Made by a program: the position numbers and the translations under genes
Shown here: piece after piece, positions 44,561 through 55,111 of the stretch
Layout of the letters: each line of letters starts with the position of its first letter
How positions within the stretch are numbered: position 1 is the first letter of the stretch
Assembly (NCBI GenBank): GCA_030737875.1
Contig: CM060926.1
Coordinates: 322,146,422-322,210,421, forward strand
DNA length: 64,000 nt
Reading direction: 5' to 3'
DNA from: Allium sativum
Lineage: Eukaryota > Streptophyta > Magnoliopsida > Asparagales > Amaryllidaceae
The notes under the pieces: model-generated
What the model saw: the letters and a program-made list of their open reading frames with translations, nothing else
Told to the model about the DNA's origin: nothing
Database searches by the model: none

Positions 44561-47500
44561 TCTCAGTTATAGTTTTTCATCGCTTACTGATTCTGTTAAA
44601 AAACCTCTCTCAATTGAAATTCGTATCCGCTCAAATTTTACCTGAAATTTTGTCCTTTCAAGTTTATGAATTTGATATGCCATTACCTAAACTTTGTTGT
44701 TACTAAATGTATTTATATGCCATTGCCTAAACTATTAGGTTTTGTTTCAATGGTTGTTAATAGGGGAAATAAATAACTGACTATCATATTATTTATGGCT
44801 AATTTTTTTCTTTCACTTTGCAGTATGATGTTCTTCTGAAATATATCATAGTTCAGAGCTGTTCTTATCCATGATATTCAACTGAGTTCAGATCATAGTA
44901 CACTAGAATTTAGTTAGCTAATTATTTTTCACTGCTTATTTTTATGAAAGATTCAAGGTTAATTTTATGCTTTTTTGGTGTATGGACACAATGTTTTAGA
45001 TAGCATATAAAAATTGTTAACAATTTACTGAACTTTATTTAACACTTACTGCACTGCATTTCAACAGACTTGCGATAACGAAGACATTATATTCGATTTC
45101 TTTTATATAAATTTTGATCTACATTTCTGTATCAAGCTTCAGTTATGTACTGATTTCACATGTTGACTTGGGTGTAATCTTACTAATTCCGGTAGTTATG
45201 CATCTAAGTTGACAAATTATATCTTATTCCTCACGGCATAACTGTTGTTATTATCATATTCTCATAACATGTATCGATGATTCATGCTTGAACTGCTATT
45301 CTTACATCACACATTCATGATTTTTATTGTTCAGTGTTAGGGGTAAATGAAAGTTACTAACAACAAATTAGATCTAATGATTTCATTTAAGCATTATATA
45401 TGATGTAAATGTCATTTCCATTCATTGGTCTCTAGGTAGAAACCCGTGCCTCACACCGTTGCAAAGTCCTTTTTCAACCTTTTGCAATGAAATTGTAGTT
45501 ATATGACAAAAAATTATGCAATGGCTTATCCACTTGGCACTGGATTTTCCAGGTTTTTACTTGAAGCTGATCGATTCTACCAAGTTGTTGCTTATAATTA
45601 GAGTACGGAATTCAGATCTGGCATAGCATTTGTTCCACATTTGTCTGCAAGTATTATCATTTCTCACCACACATAACGTAAGATCAGTGCTATCTAGAAT
45701 ACCCTCCACTCTTTAAAGTATTTCTCATGTTTTGCGTGTAAGGTGTATATAGTCAGCTTCTATTTTGGGTTTCAATTTTTATGATTCATTTTCCAATTTC
45801 ACATAGTTATCTGCAACCATGGTTCCTTACTTATTTCATTTTTTGACTGCATATTTGCTTCATGGTTGCTATAACAATTTGGGTTCAGTTGATAATTTCT
45901 ATGTGTTCAAATCTTCGTGCGAACTGTCCGTGTAGATAGAGCTGTTTTGTTGCTCGAACCAGTTTAATTTGCATATGAAAAGATTTGTCGACGAGTGTTA
46001 TCATCATCTTACATTATTAATGCCCGATTAGTCCACCAAGAAAAAGTATGATTTGCACTTATTTATAATTCATCATACTTTTATACCAGTGCATATTTGC
46101 TACTTCAAACTCCACTATTCAATCTTCCATATGTATCCAATGTTCTGTCTATAATACCATGAGAAGTTACATTTGCCTTAGCTAAGTTAGACATCATTAG
46201 TACTTGATTACACAAATTGATCTTAGTTCTTAAGCGCATTCAGACATGTTCTTTTGTGGTTGAGCTCGGTCTCTGAATGTCATAACCGAATGTCATTTGC
46301 AAAACCTTTTCATTTACTAGATTAACTTAATTTGTCTTCTATTTTGAAATACTAAAATTCGTATTACTACTTTCAAAGCATTCAAACTTTGTTGGTCAAA
46401 GTTTTGGAGATACTCCACCTACATTTTTCCACTAAATAATAGTGGCAATGCTACGATATTTAAAAAGGTTTTACATTTATAACACTACATAACTTTAGAC
46501 ACTAATGCAATTAGTCATGCAAAACATGCAGGCTTTTTATAACCTCTTTTTTCAACATCGCATGACATGAATAAATGGATCATCCTGAATTTTATTACCG
46601 GGTTTTTAATTTTGTTCGCAATGTAACATTTTTTCCCTAACAATTAATTCTACCTTATTTAGTTCCTTCAACTGAATACCATCTGTTATATGTAACCCAA
46701 CATAGTGAGAATTCTCATCTGACTATACTGTACAATTTGCTACTTTCATTAATTTGTAGGATAGTTTACCTACTTGCTTTTTGTTCAATATACAAATAGT
46801 GGATTTGTTCTTAGCTCTCGGTTGTTCTTCCTCTTCAAACTACAATTACTGTTAAAACTGAAATGATATTAACCTAATTGTACACATTTAATGACAGATC
46901 CTCTAATTACTCTTAGCTTTGATCTTTATACTAATTTACGTATCAAGCTTGGTGACATTGAGAGAGGATTAATGAACTTATATATCTGCCACATTGATTT
47001 TTGATTGAATTCAGGTACCCACCATTTCTATCTCTTTTTAAAGTTACTTATTTATTACTATTTTATTAGGTTGGAAGAATACTTAGCCAACTTGAGAAAA
47101 CTGGACTGTATTTGAAAGGTACAATTTTGTTTTCAGTTCAACAACCGAACATACATTTTATTTTGATAATAATTAGGAGGGTACAAATAGAGTTAGTGGA
47201 TTAAAAAATGGTGGCTAACTGTGTCTCCAACATCTTAAACTCAATACTATGTCTATGAAACACTAATTTATAAGATATAAATAACGGGTTGTTGACAGGG
47301 CAATTTGCTATCATAAGGCAATGTATAGCTTGCTGCATGGAGCACACAACGGTGTTTGGACCTTCTATGAACTTTATAAACATATCATACAATACAGAAA
47401 AATCATTTCTTAAAATACATTTTTAAGCCAGTTGACCTAAAATTTATACTTGTAGGAATTAGTGTTATCTACATAATGTTTTATCATGTATTAGTAAACA

Positions 47501-48121
47501 AAAGTCATATGGCTAATAATATCTAACAGATATTAAAAAAAAAATCTTGATGTGGCTGTGTTAGATGTTCTATCTACCAAAAAATTAAGTGCTAAAACTT
47601 CTTAAAGGAGTAAAATTTTACATCCCACAATCAATTGTACAAATCCTATGTATTGGTCTTCTTTATTCACCTTATACCCTTTGATTTTTTAAGCTATTTA
47701 GTAATAAGATATACTATATTTAAACTATAACAATCTGAAACCATTGTTAGCCACCAGTTTAATCCATCTACAAGTGTGATTTATCGTCTAATCTTGAATT
47801 TATATTAATTAGAACAAATATTATAAATTATCAATTGTTGATTCTTTTAAAATCAGGTTTTACAAGAAATCATAAACCAAAGCTATTGAAATAAAATAAA
47901 AAATGAAAGGCTATAAAAGGTTAGTTTCGGGATAGAATGGAGTAAGATTTCATTTCTGGCGACCAAACTGGCATTTCTCCAAAATGGAGAACTACTATTT
48001 CATTTATCGACAATTTATTAAACTGCATAATGGTTAATCAATTTGTTCGGATTGAGATTGATTTAAATAAATTTTAAAACACGCAATGAAACAGAAAATG
48101 TAATTGTGGTTTATTTAAATG
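44561..48121. other. AT-rich DNA without a recognised gene
   Basis: About 3.5 kb of AT-rich sequence. One exon-like piece stands out: 47070-47118, between TATTAG and GGTACA, reading VGRILSQLEKTGLYLK on the + strand; its gene is not identified. A weak minus-strand Helitron-like end is at 45432-45460. Nothing else is supported. Confidence 0.4.
45432..45462 (-). mobile_element. Possible Helitron 3' end (weak)
   Basis: Minus-strand ACGGTGTGAGGCACGGG followed by TTTCTAC and CTAG. The layout copies the Helitron 3' end at 63170-63199, but the hairpin is poorly paired and the next base is A rather than T. No 5' end is seen. Confidence 0.25.
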
Positions 48122-48126
48122 ACAAT

Positions 48127-48152
48127 TGTTAGAACCAATTTTTGGTCTAACA
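48127..48152 (+). repeat. T7 5' LTR remnant (26 bp)
   Basis: It starts TGTTAGAACC and ends GGTCTAACA, identical to the last 26 bp of the 3' LTR. The LTR begins TGTTAGCCTAC and has a second TGTTAG 26 bp before its end; deletion between these two 6-bp repeats explains the remnant while keeping ACAAT next to TG. Confidence 0.88.
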
Positions 48153-48155
48153 TTT

Positions 48156-48173
48156 TGGTGCTTCCATTGAGAG
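48156..48173 (+). other. T7 primer-binding site
   Basis: TGGTGCTTCCATTGAGAG starts three bases after the LTR. It would pair with a tRNA ending in ...GGAAGCACCA; the tRNA is not identified. A closely similar TGGTGCTTTCATTGAGA string is common after Tat LTRs. Confidence 0.7.
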
Positions 48174-48300
48174 ACTTTCGAATTCTCAGCCTGTTCGGGA
48201 TTATCATTCTACTATTTAGACTTTCAAGTTCAAAGAAGTTAATCCCTTCTCTCTGACATCTTCCAGTACATGTTGACTAACCGTTGAAGAATCGAGTATC

Positions 48301-50322
48301 ATGGCTAAGACCAAAGGGAAAAAAGTGCAAGGCACTAGGGGAAATGATACTAGAGAAGATCAGCAAGCCATCATGATAACAAGGTTGCGCGCTCAAAGCT
48401 CTGGAGCAGATCGATCCGACCAGGAGGATCCGAACCGGGTGAAAGGCATCGATCCGATCCGATCTGATGAGGTCGAGGGCGCTCACTCCCTCCATCCGAA
48501 CCGCCCTGATCAAGCTGCTGTGAACCGGTCCGATCGGAACCAGAATGAAGCAGGAACTTCTACTCGAGCTCCCTCCAATGCTCCGATTCCAGCCACGATG
48601 ACCAATGTTCAGCCTGATCCATCTACACCCATTACGCAGGGAGACTTTTCACATGTTCTTGACATGCTTCATAGCACTAAAGAAGCATTGGAAGCCCAAA
48701 GGCGTGACAACCTTCGCATGCAGGAGAACATGATCACTATGGGTAGAGAACTACAGGAGCTCCGAAGGCATAGGACTCGTTCCCCAGCACGCCACATTGC
48801 TACAGATGATTCGTCTTCTTCGGAGGAGGAACGTCCTCGCGAGAGAAGGCCGCTTGAACGACCTCAGAACCTTGATCAATTGACTTTTGGGTCTTTAGGA
48901 TCCCAAGAAGATGTTGCTCGTGTATTGGGCCCTGATGACCCGAGTCTGCAACAGCCTATGTTGCTACCTATGTGCGGATCCCACATCTTACCCAGGGACC
49001 CTAATATTACTAACCCTACACAGCAACAGCTCCGCCAACCTCTACCTCCAGAAATCGATCGGGAGCACAGAGAGCGACGTAGAGTAGCTTCCGCCAGAAA
49101 TAGAAGGTTATCCCCCGATCAGGAACCCAGGGGTAATCCGAACATCAGGTCTAGAGAGCCTGTGCAGACATTAACCAACGCCGATGTGTGGGCAATGGTG
49201 CGCCAGATTATGTTTGAAAGCCGGCGGTATACTAATGAAGATTGGGGAATTGAGCGAAGTCATACCCCTTTCACAGATGACATACTGAATTTCCAGTACC
49301 CCCGGTGATTCAACTTGCCTCAAATGGACCGATATTCAGGAAGAACAGACCCAGGGCAGCATCTGATGAGATATGCATGGTTCATGAATGCGGCAGCAGC
49401 TCCAGATGCCGTAAAATGCAAAGCTTTTCCAATCTATCTTGAAGACGTAGCCTTAATGTGGTTCACCCGACTCCCTTCTCGGTCGGTATCAAATTTCACA
49501 GAATTGAGTGAGCGTTTCATGAATCAGTTTCGACTCCATACCCAAAAGTCCAAGGCCGTCATAGAATTGTCATGGATTAAACAGGCCCCAGGAGAATCTT
49601 TGAAGTCATATTTGGATCGCTTCAACCTGGCCGTCACTGAAGTAACTGATCCCTATGAGTCTACTATCCTGATGGCCTTAATAGAAGGGGTAGATCCTGA
49701 CACAGAGTTTGGGGATTACTTGGCTGGAAAACCACCTCCTACTAGAGAATTATTCTATGAAAAGGCTAATATCCGCTTAAGGCGAGAAGAAGCTAAGGCA
49801 AATCGAAAGGGAAAGTCTGAAGGGGCCTCAAGGGAAGGTGTCAAGAGTAACAATGCTGTGAAGCAATATGGTGTCAGTTTAGGAAAGGTGGAAGTAAATG
49901 TTGGCAACCGGAGTGGTGGTAATAGCAACAGAAATGGGAACGGCAATAGAAGGAACAGAAACCGAGGGAATAACTCTAAAAAAAGACCCAGATTTCAGAC
50001 TTTTGAAAATTACATGCCGTTAAATGATACGTTGGAGAACATTTATTTAGATACATATAGCATATTGCAGTACAAAAAACCACCACCCAGAGATTCTACT
50101 GAGAAAGAGATTGCAACAGGAAAGTTTTTCTTGTTTCATGGTACCCACGGTCATTCCACCAATGAATGCCGTCATTTGAGGGATATCGTCGAAAAATTGT
50201 TGCGAGAAGGAAAACTAGACGAGTACAAAGTCGCCCCAAGGGACAGGGGGACAAGCCCCGAACTCAAACCCATCTACCTCGAAACCTACAGCCCAGCAAA
50301 AAGGCAAGAGGATCGTCATTAA
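48301..50322 (+). pseudogene. T7 gag with one in-frame stop
   Basis: Gag forms the virus-like particle. The frame is 673 codons long, broken only by TGA at 49306-49308 (probably CGA originally; after residue 335). Residues 1-90 are basic and rich in GATCCGAACC-type codons, about 100-160 form a probable coiled coil (HVLDMLHSTKEALEAQRR), and the gag core begins near residue 340 (MDRYSGRTDPGQHLMRYAWF; EDVALMWFTRLPSRS; SLKSYLDRFNLAV). A basic Asn/Gly/Arg stretch (about 535-565) precedes the knuckle KFFLFHGTHGHSTNEC, where the first Cys is Phe as in T3. The start ATG lies 145 bp from the PBS. The frame ends TAA at 50320. Confidence 0.9.
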
Positions 50323-51235
50323 TACTATTATAGGTGGACCTCACCTAGTTGGCCGTAGTTTTAAAGGAATGGATCAGTACTTCAACGCCGCCAGGCATTT
50401 TGATGTTGGGGAGTGCAGCAGCCTCGATGATGTCACTCCAATAAAACAACAAAAGACGATGTCAGACGACGTCGTACTCCGCAGTAGAGATGATTCCGCA
50501 GTCCAATCTCCAACCGATGATCCGCTAGTAATCACCACAACAATTAGCCCTGCTTTAGTCCATAAAGTGTTAGTGGACAATGGAAGCTTGGTCAATATCC
50601 TTTTCAAGAAAGCCTTCGAACAGATGAAGCCTGAGGCAAAAGACGTAAAGCCATGTCAAGGATGGATTCGTGGCTTTAACGGAGTATCTACAGCTCCGAT
50701 GGGTTTTGGGAAATTACCAGTCACACTAGGGCAGGGAGATCGCCAGAGAGTAAGGATCCAGCCGTTTGTAGTTTTGGATTTGGAGTCGCCATATAACGCC
50801 TTCCTAGGCCGACCAGCCCTTGCCGAATTTAGGGCATGTATTGCGCCTTGGTGCTTGCTGCTTAAATTCCCTACTGACTTAGGAGTTGGGACAATGAGGG
50901 GAGACCAAGCTACGGGACGAGCTTGTTACGTGGCATTGTTAAAGATGTTAATGAAGGGGTTGAATATAGATGCTAAGGATGATTCTGCCCCTCCAAAGGA
51001 GGCCTCAGCATAGCAATTAAGGGGTCCTGCCTCAAGAGAGTCGCCCTCAGATGTACTCGAGGATATAGATCCTAGGGAGGATAGTGAACCCGGGGACAGG
51101 AAGGCAACTCCCAACGAAATAGCAATTGATATACCTATTGATGAAACAGATCCGACGAAAGTATTAAAGATCGGATCGCACCTGGATCTAGTTAGAGCGA
51201 GGGAATTAGCTAATTTTTTAAAGGCAAATCTGGAT
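50297..51235 (+). pseudogene. T7 aspartic protease region of pol
   Basis: Frame +1 relative to gag. It reads KRIVINTIIGGPHLVGRSFK before the ATG at 50369, so pol probably begins by frameshift near 50297-50310 rather than at that ATG. The retropepsin cleaves Gag-Pol; its active site here is VLVDNGSLVNILF (DNG in place of DTG/DSG, common in Tat), followed by FLGRPALAEFRA and ATGRACYV. A TAG at 51011-51013 (probably from CAG) interrupts; the same frame continues through DVFAWTHADM into RT. Confidence 0.85.
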
Positions 51236-52230
51236 GTGTTTGCCTGGACTCACGCTGACATGTGTGGGATTTCGCCTACCATCATGAGCCACTCTTTGTG
51301 TATTAATCCAAAGCACCCACCAGTCAAGAAGAAAAGACGGATGCTAGGCCCAGAACGGTCAGCAGCTTTGAAGGAAGAAGTAGAGAAATTAAAAGGGAAT
51401 GGATTTATTAAGGATTCGAAATATCCCGACTGAATATCGAATCCTATCCTGGTCAAAAAGTCAAACGGAAAGTGGAGAACGTGCATCGACTTTTCTGATT
51501 TGAACAAGGCTTGCTCGAAGGATAGCTTTCCTCTCCCCAGAATTGATCAACTAGTAGATTCAACTGCCGGGCATGAACTTTTATCCTTTATGGATGCCTA
51601 TTCTGGTTACAATCAAATTCCCATGCATATACCAGATCAAGAGCATACAAGCTTTATCACAGACTTGGGATTGTATTGTTACGTGGTAATGCCATTTGGG
51701 TTAAAAAATGCGGGAGCAACATATCAGCGTCTAGTCAACCACATGTTTTACAATCAAATCGGGAAAACCTTGGAAGTTTACGTAGATGATATGCTCGTGA
51801 AGTCCAAGCATTCTCCCGATCATACGAAGGACTTGCCAGAAATGTCCAGCGTACTACGAAGGTATGGGATGAAGTTGAATCCCTTGAAGTGTTCTTTTGG
51901 CGTGGCATCAGGCAAGTTCCTTGGCTTTATTGTGAGTTCCAGAGGAATTGAAATCAATCCGGACCAAATAGCAGCAATCCGGAATATAGAGGAGCCGCGA
52001 AAGATTAAGAATGTTCAAAGCTTAGCTGGGAATATTGCAGCACTAGGTAGATTCATCTCCAAAGCAACAGACAAGTGTGTACCTTTCTTCGATCTCATAA
52101 AACGGAGAAAGCGAAATTTTGAGTGGACTCCCGACTATGTGGAGGCATTCCAGAATCTGTTAGACTTCTTAGAAAAGCCTCTAATATTATCAAAGCCTGT
52201 GCAACATGAGGATTTGTTCGTCTACTTGGC
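51236..52230 (+). pseudogene. T7 reverse transcriptase
   Basis: RT copies element RNA to cDNA. Same frame as the protease, with one stop TGA at 51431-51433 (TGG in relatives: YPD-W-ISNP). Motifs: PERSAALKEEVEKLKGNGFI, ILVKKSNGKWRTCIDFSDLN, FMDAYSGYNQIPM (first Asp), PFGLKNAGATYQRL, EVYVDDMLVKS at 51770-51800 (both catalytic Asp), GMKLNPLKCSFG and the thumb region to about 52200 (EWTPDYVEAFQNL). All three catalytic Asp are kept, so apart from the stop the domain is complete. Confidence 0.92.
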
Positions 52231-53335
52231 AATATCAGCTCACGCCGTCAGTGCAGCACTAGTACATGAAGAGGATAAAGTCCAGAAACCGGTGTATTAC
52301 GTAAGCAAAAAACTAGCTGCTGCAGAACATAACTATCCGAAAATAGAGAAGCTTGCTTATAGCCTCCTGATTGCTTTTCGCAAACTTCGTCACTATTTTC
52401 AAGCACACCCAATAATTGTATTTACCGATCAACCTTTGAGACAAGTGTTGCAAAAGCCCAAAGCATCGGGGTGGTTGCTTAAATGGAATATCAAGCTGAG
52501 TCAGTTTGATCTGAACTTTCAGCCACGAAGATCAATAAGGGGGAAGGCATTGGCTGACTTTATAGCTGAATTTACAATTCCTAAAGAGGAAACAGTGGGC
52601 GACAAGGTAGTTGCTTTGGATCGAGAGTTAGAGATCAGTCCGTGGAAATTATATATGGATGGGGCCAAGAATGATAGAAAGTCCGGCGCCGGAGTTGTTT
52701 TGATAACTCCTGAAGGACGATCTATCTACTATGCATTACGGTTAGAGTTCGCTGCTACTAACAACGATTCCAAGTATGAAGCCCTGGTTGCCGGGCTGAA
52801 ACTTGTCAAAGATTTGGGAGTGAAAACACTAGACATATATTGCGATTCCAAGATAGTTGTATGTCAAGTTCGGGAAAAATTTGCTGCTAAAGGACCTCAA
52901 CTCATCACCTATCTCAAAAAGGTAAAGGGGTTATTGGAAGGTTTGGAGTATTATAGCATAACACACATTCCAAGAGCGGAAAATCAGAAAGCAGATCGAC
53001 TGGCGAAGCTGGCAAGTTCTGATAATCCTAAAGAAACCGAAATGGTTTCGATAGAGGTGTTGGAATCGACGAGTTTCGATCTAATGGAAGCAAAGCTAGT
53101 TTTGGAAGTGGAACCATTAAGAGAGTCCAGGATGACATCAATTAAGAATTTTCTCAAGAACGGAACCCTCCCGTTGAAAAAGAGCAAAAGACGGGCGGTA
53201 AGATGCAAGGCTGCAAGATACGTTTTACAGGACGATGTCCTTTATCGTCAAGGGTTTTCAATGCCCCTATTACGGTGTATCGCACACGACGACATTAAAC
53301 GTGTACTACAAGAGGTGCATGAAGGTGAGTGTTGA
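52200..53335 (+). pseudogene. T7 dual RNase H and integrase zinc region
   Basis: The first RNase H (LFVYLAISAHAVSAALVHEE to about 52540) lacks the usual first Asp, as in other Tat elements. The second, archaeal-type RNase H (about 52640-53020) reads WKLYMDGAKND, GVVLITPEG, NNDSKYEALVAG, IYCDSKIVV and ENQKADRLAK. Three Asp are kept, but the expected Glu of (A)EYEAL is Lys. The linker runs to the integrase N-terminus (YRQGFSMPLLRC, VHEGEC) and the frame stops at TGA 53333-53335 (CGA/GGA in relatives). Confidence 0.88.
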
Positions 53336-53631
53336 GATCACACTGGGGGACAAACCCTAGCAAAGAAATTGTTACGGTATGAATATTTCTGGCCTACCGT
53401 TAATAAAGACGCGGCTGATTATTCACGACGCTGCGATAGATGTCAAAGATTCGCTAAAGTTCCCAGAGCGCCTCCGACCCAACTCAAGTCGATGGTAAGT
53501 CCGTGGCCGTTTGCCATGTGGGTAATTGACATTATTGGAGTGCTACCTATTACAAGGGGAGGAGCTAAGTATGTGATCGTTGCCGTGGATTACTTCACAA
53601 AATGGATGCAAGCTAAACCTCTAACAACCAC
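53336..53631 (+). pseudogene. T7 integrase, truncated
   Basis: Same frame as RT. It has LLRYEYFWPTVNKDAADYSR, CDRCQRF (the CC of the HHCC zinc finger), PWPFAMWVIDIIG with the first catalytic Asp and VDYFTKWMQAKPLTT. Homology stops at about 53631; the second Asp (DNG), the Glu and the C-terminal domain are missing. The following reading frame to 53734 is foreign sequence. T3 shows what should follow (ITSKKVINF... to YFL). Confidence 0.88.
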
Positions 53632-54180
53632 CAATGACGACGGCGAGGAGGGAGGAGGCCCAGGCGTTGAGGCCATGGCCAAGTCGTTCAAAATTGACCA
53701 CGAATTATTTCTGAAATCGATTAGAGCAAAGTAATTCGAGCTTTTAACCTACCAAGATGTTTAATTTGAAGAAGAACGAGAAAATTTCAGAGCTTTTAAA
53801 GTTTTGGGGTTTTGATGCAAGGTCAGTTGAACAAGAGTAATAAAAGAAGAAGGGGAAGAAGAAGACGGGAGGAAGATTTATAAGCCTCGTGTGACCACTC
53901 GTATTCCGAATCCACTCCACCCCATTCGGTCCGGAATTCAGGCCCACGGAGGTACTCTGGCCCGTTAGTCCGTAATTAAGCAATGCAGGTGGGAGTTCTA
54001 TTCGAATCGGAGTCCGAACCGAAAGGGACCACATACACAGATTTGCCACATAGGGTGAATTCGAAGAAAAGAAAAGAAAAGGCTCACCGGAAAGAATCAC
54101 TGGACGTTAAAAGAAGCTTTCAAAAATCTTTTAAAGATGAAGAAAGTAATTCATATGGATTGTGGATATATATATAAACA
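53632..54180 (-). pseudogene. Captured host-gene promoter, 5' UTR and first codons inside T7
   Basis: On the minus strand the segment reads as the start of a plant gene: GGGCC-type motifs (about 53935-53970), a TATA box (53875-53884), a CT-rich leader (53770-53870), then ATG at 53676 in CCATGG context giving MASTPGPPPSSPSSL before the sequence re-enters integrase at about 53631. No known gene is identified from 15 residues. The left limit of the fragment near 54180 is estimated from where Tat-like 3' sequence resumes. It replaces roughly 800-1000 bp of integrase. Confidence 0.5.
53875..53884 (-). promoter_or_regulatory. TATA box of the captured promoter
   Basis: Minus-strand CTTATAAATC, about 200 bp upstream of the ATG at 53676, followed by a CT-rich leader. 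Confidence 0.45.
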
Positions 54181-54310
54181 GCAAAAGCCTCGACTTTATG
54201 AAGTGACACGACAATACAAGTGAATGGAAGTGGTCATTCAATGGTTCTAATTCAAAGGATGTTTCATGAACTACTTCGAAGCACACTTTATCTTAAATAA
54301 GAGTGTACTT

Positions 54311-54323
54311 CGAGGGGGCAAAA
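54311..54323 (+). other. T7 polypurine tract
   Basis: CGAGGGGGCAAAA directly before the LTR start TGTTAGCCTAC. Confidence 0.85.
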
Positions 54324-55101
54324 TGTTAGCCTACTTTGTGAAATAGGCTACACAAAGAGCAAACAGCAAGAAGGCCACCAACCAGTCCGGATCGGAAGGA
54401 GGTAGCGCAGGAAAGAAGCAAAGATCGAAGAAGCAAACATCACATCGGTTCGGATCGGAGAAACACTTCAACGGCATCAGAAGAGAGCATGTAAACCCAT
54501 TGGTTCAGATCAGAGGAGTACGTTAGCAACATCAAGGGATAGCAAGTTGCCTCACCGGATCGGATCGGAGGCCCCGATCCGAACCCCTTTTTCCCCTTGA
54601 ACCTGTAACCGTTGCTACGCCTATCTCCTGAAGACTCGGACTAGGCCTGACCATTTATCCCACGATCTCCCAATAAATCAATGCGCTGTCACCATCTTGA
54701 AGCCTCCGAACCCGACTCTCAAGGGATGGGTGCCACGCAATTCCGAACTGGAGCTGCTTCGAAGAGATTTTTCACCTATAAATACACCATCTAGAGGCAT
54801 TTGAAAGGGTCTTTTGGCAAATTCTCAGTTCTTACTTCTTTCATAGCCGAATTCTACAATCATATTCAGATCAGAATCGTCTCTTAAAGTCTATTTTGAG
54901 TGAGTTTATGCATTGTAATTGTGAAGTTGAGTGAGAATCATTGCTGTATATGTACTCAAATCATCAATTAAAAGAAAACAAAGTGGACGTAGGCTCTTTA
55001 ACGCTGAACCACTATAAATCGTGTGTTTTTTGTTGATTTTTGATTCTATTTCATTAAATTCATAGCTCATTTGGGTGTTAGAACCAATTTTTGGTCTAAC
55101 A
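54324..55101 (+). repeat. T7 3' LTR
   Basis: 778 bp, TGTTAGCCTACTTTG to GGTCTAACA, followed by ACAAT. U3 has a cluster of GGATCGGA/GATCCGAACC motifs (54388-54595), a TATA box CCTATAAATACACC (54776-54789) and the U5 block GTGGACGTAGG..GCTGAACCAC (54983-55012) shared with T3 and T8. The last 26 bp are nearly self-complementary. Confidence 0.92.
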
Positions 55102-55111
55102 ACAATCATAT

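Larger units (their letters stand above)
48127..55101 (+). mobile_element. T7: Tat-lineage Ty3/gypsy element, best preserved copy
   Basis: Perfect target duplication ACAAT (48122-48126, 55102-55106). The 5' LTR is reduced to 26 bp, with intact PBS-like site, gag, protease, RT, RNase H and archaeal-type RNase H in readable frames, integrase cut short, polypurine tract at 54311-54323 and full 3' LTR. The domain order and dual RNase H define Tat. It is non-autonomous because most of the integrase is replaced by a foreign insert. Confidence 0.93.

Noticed and set aside
45432..45462. Full Helitron on the minus strand from 45432 to about 48 kb
   Set aside because: The hairpin pairs poorly, the flanking base is not T and no 5' TC end is seen; only a low-confidence end is listed.
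49755..53208. Minus-strand ORFs across T7 gag and pol
   Set aside because: Shadows of the strongly supported plus-strand gag-pol frame.
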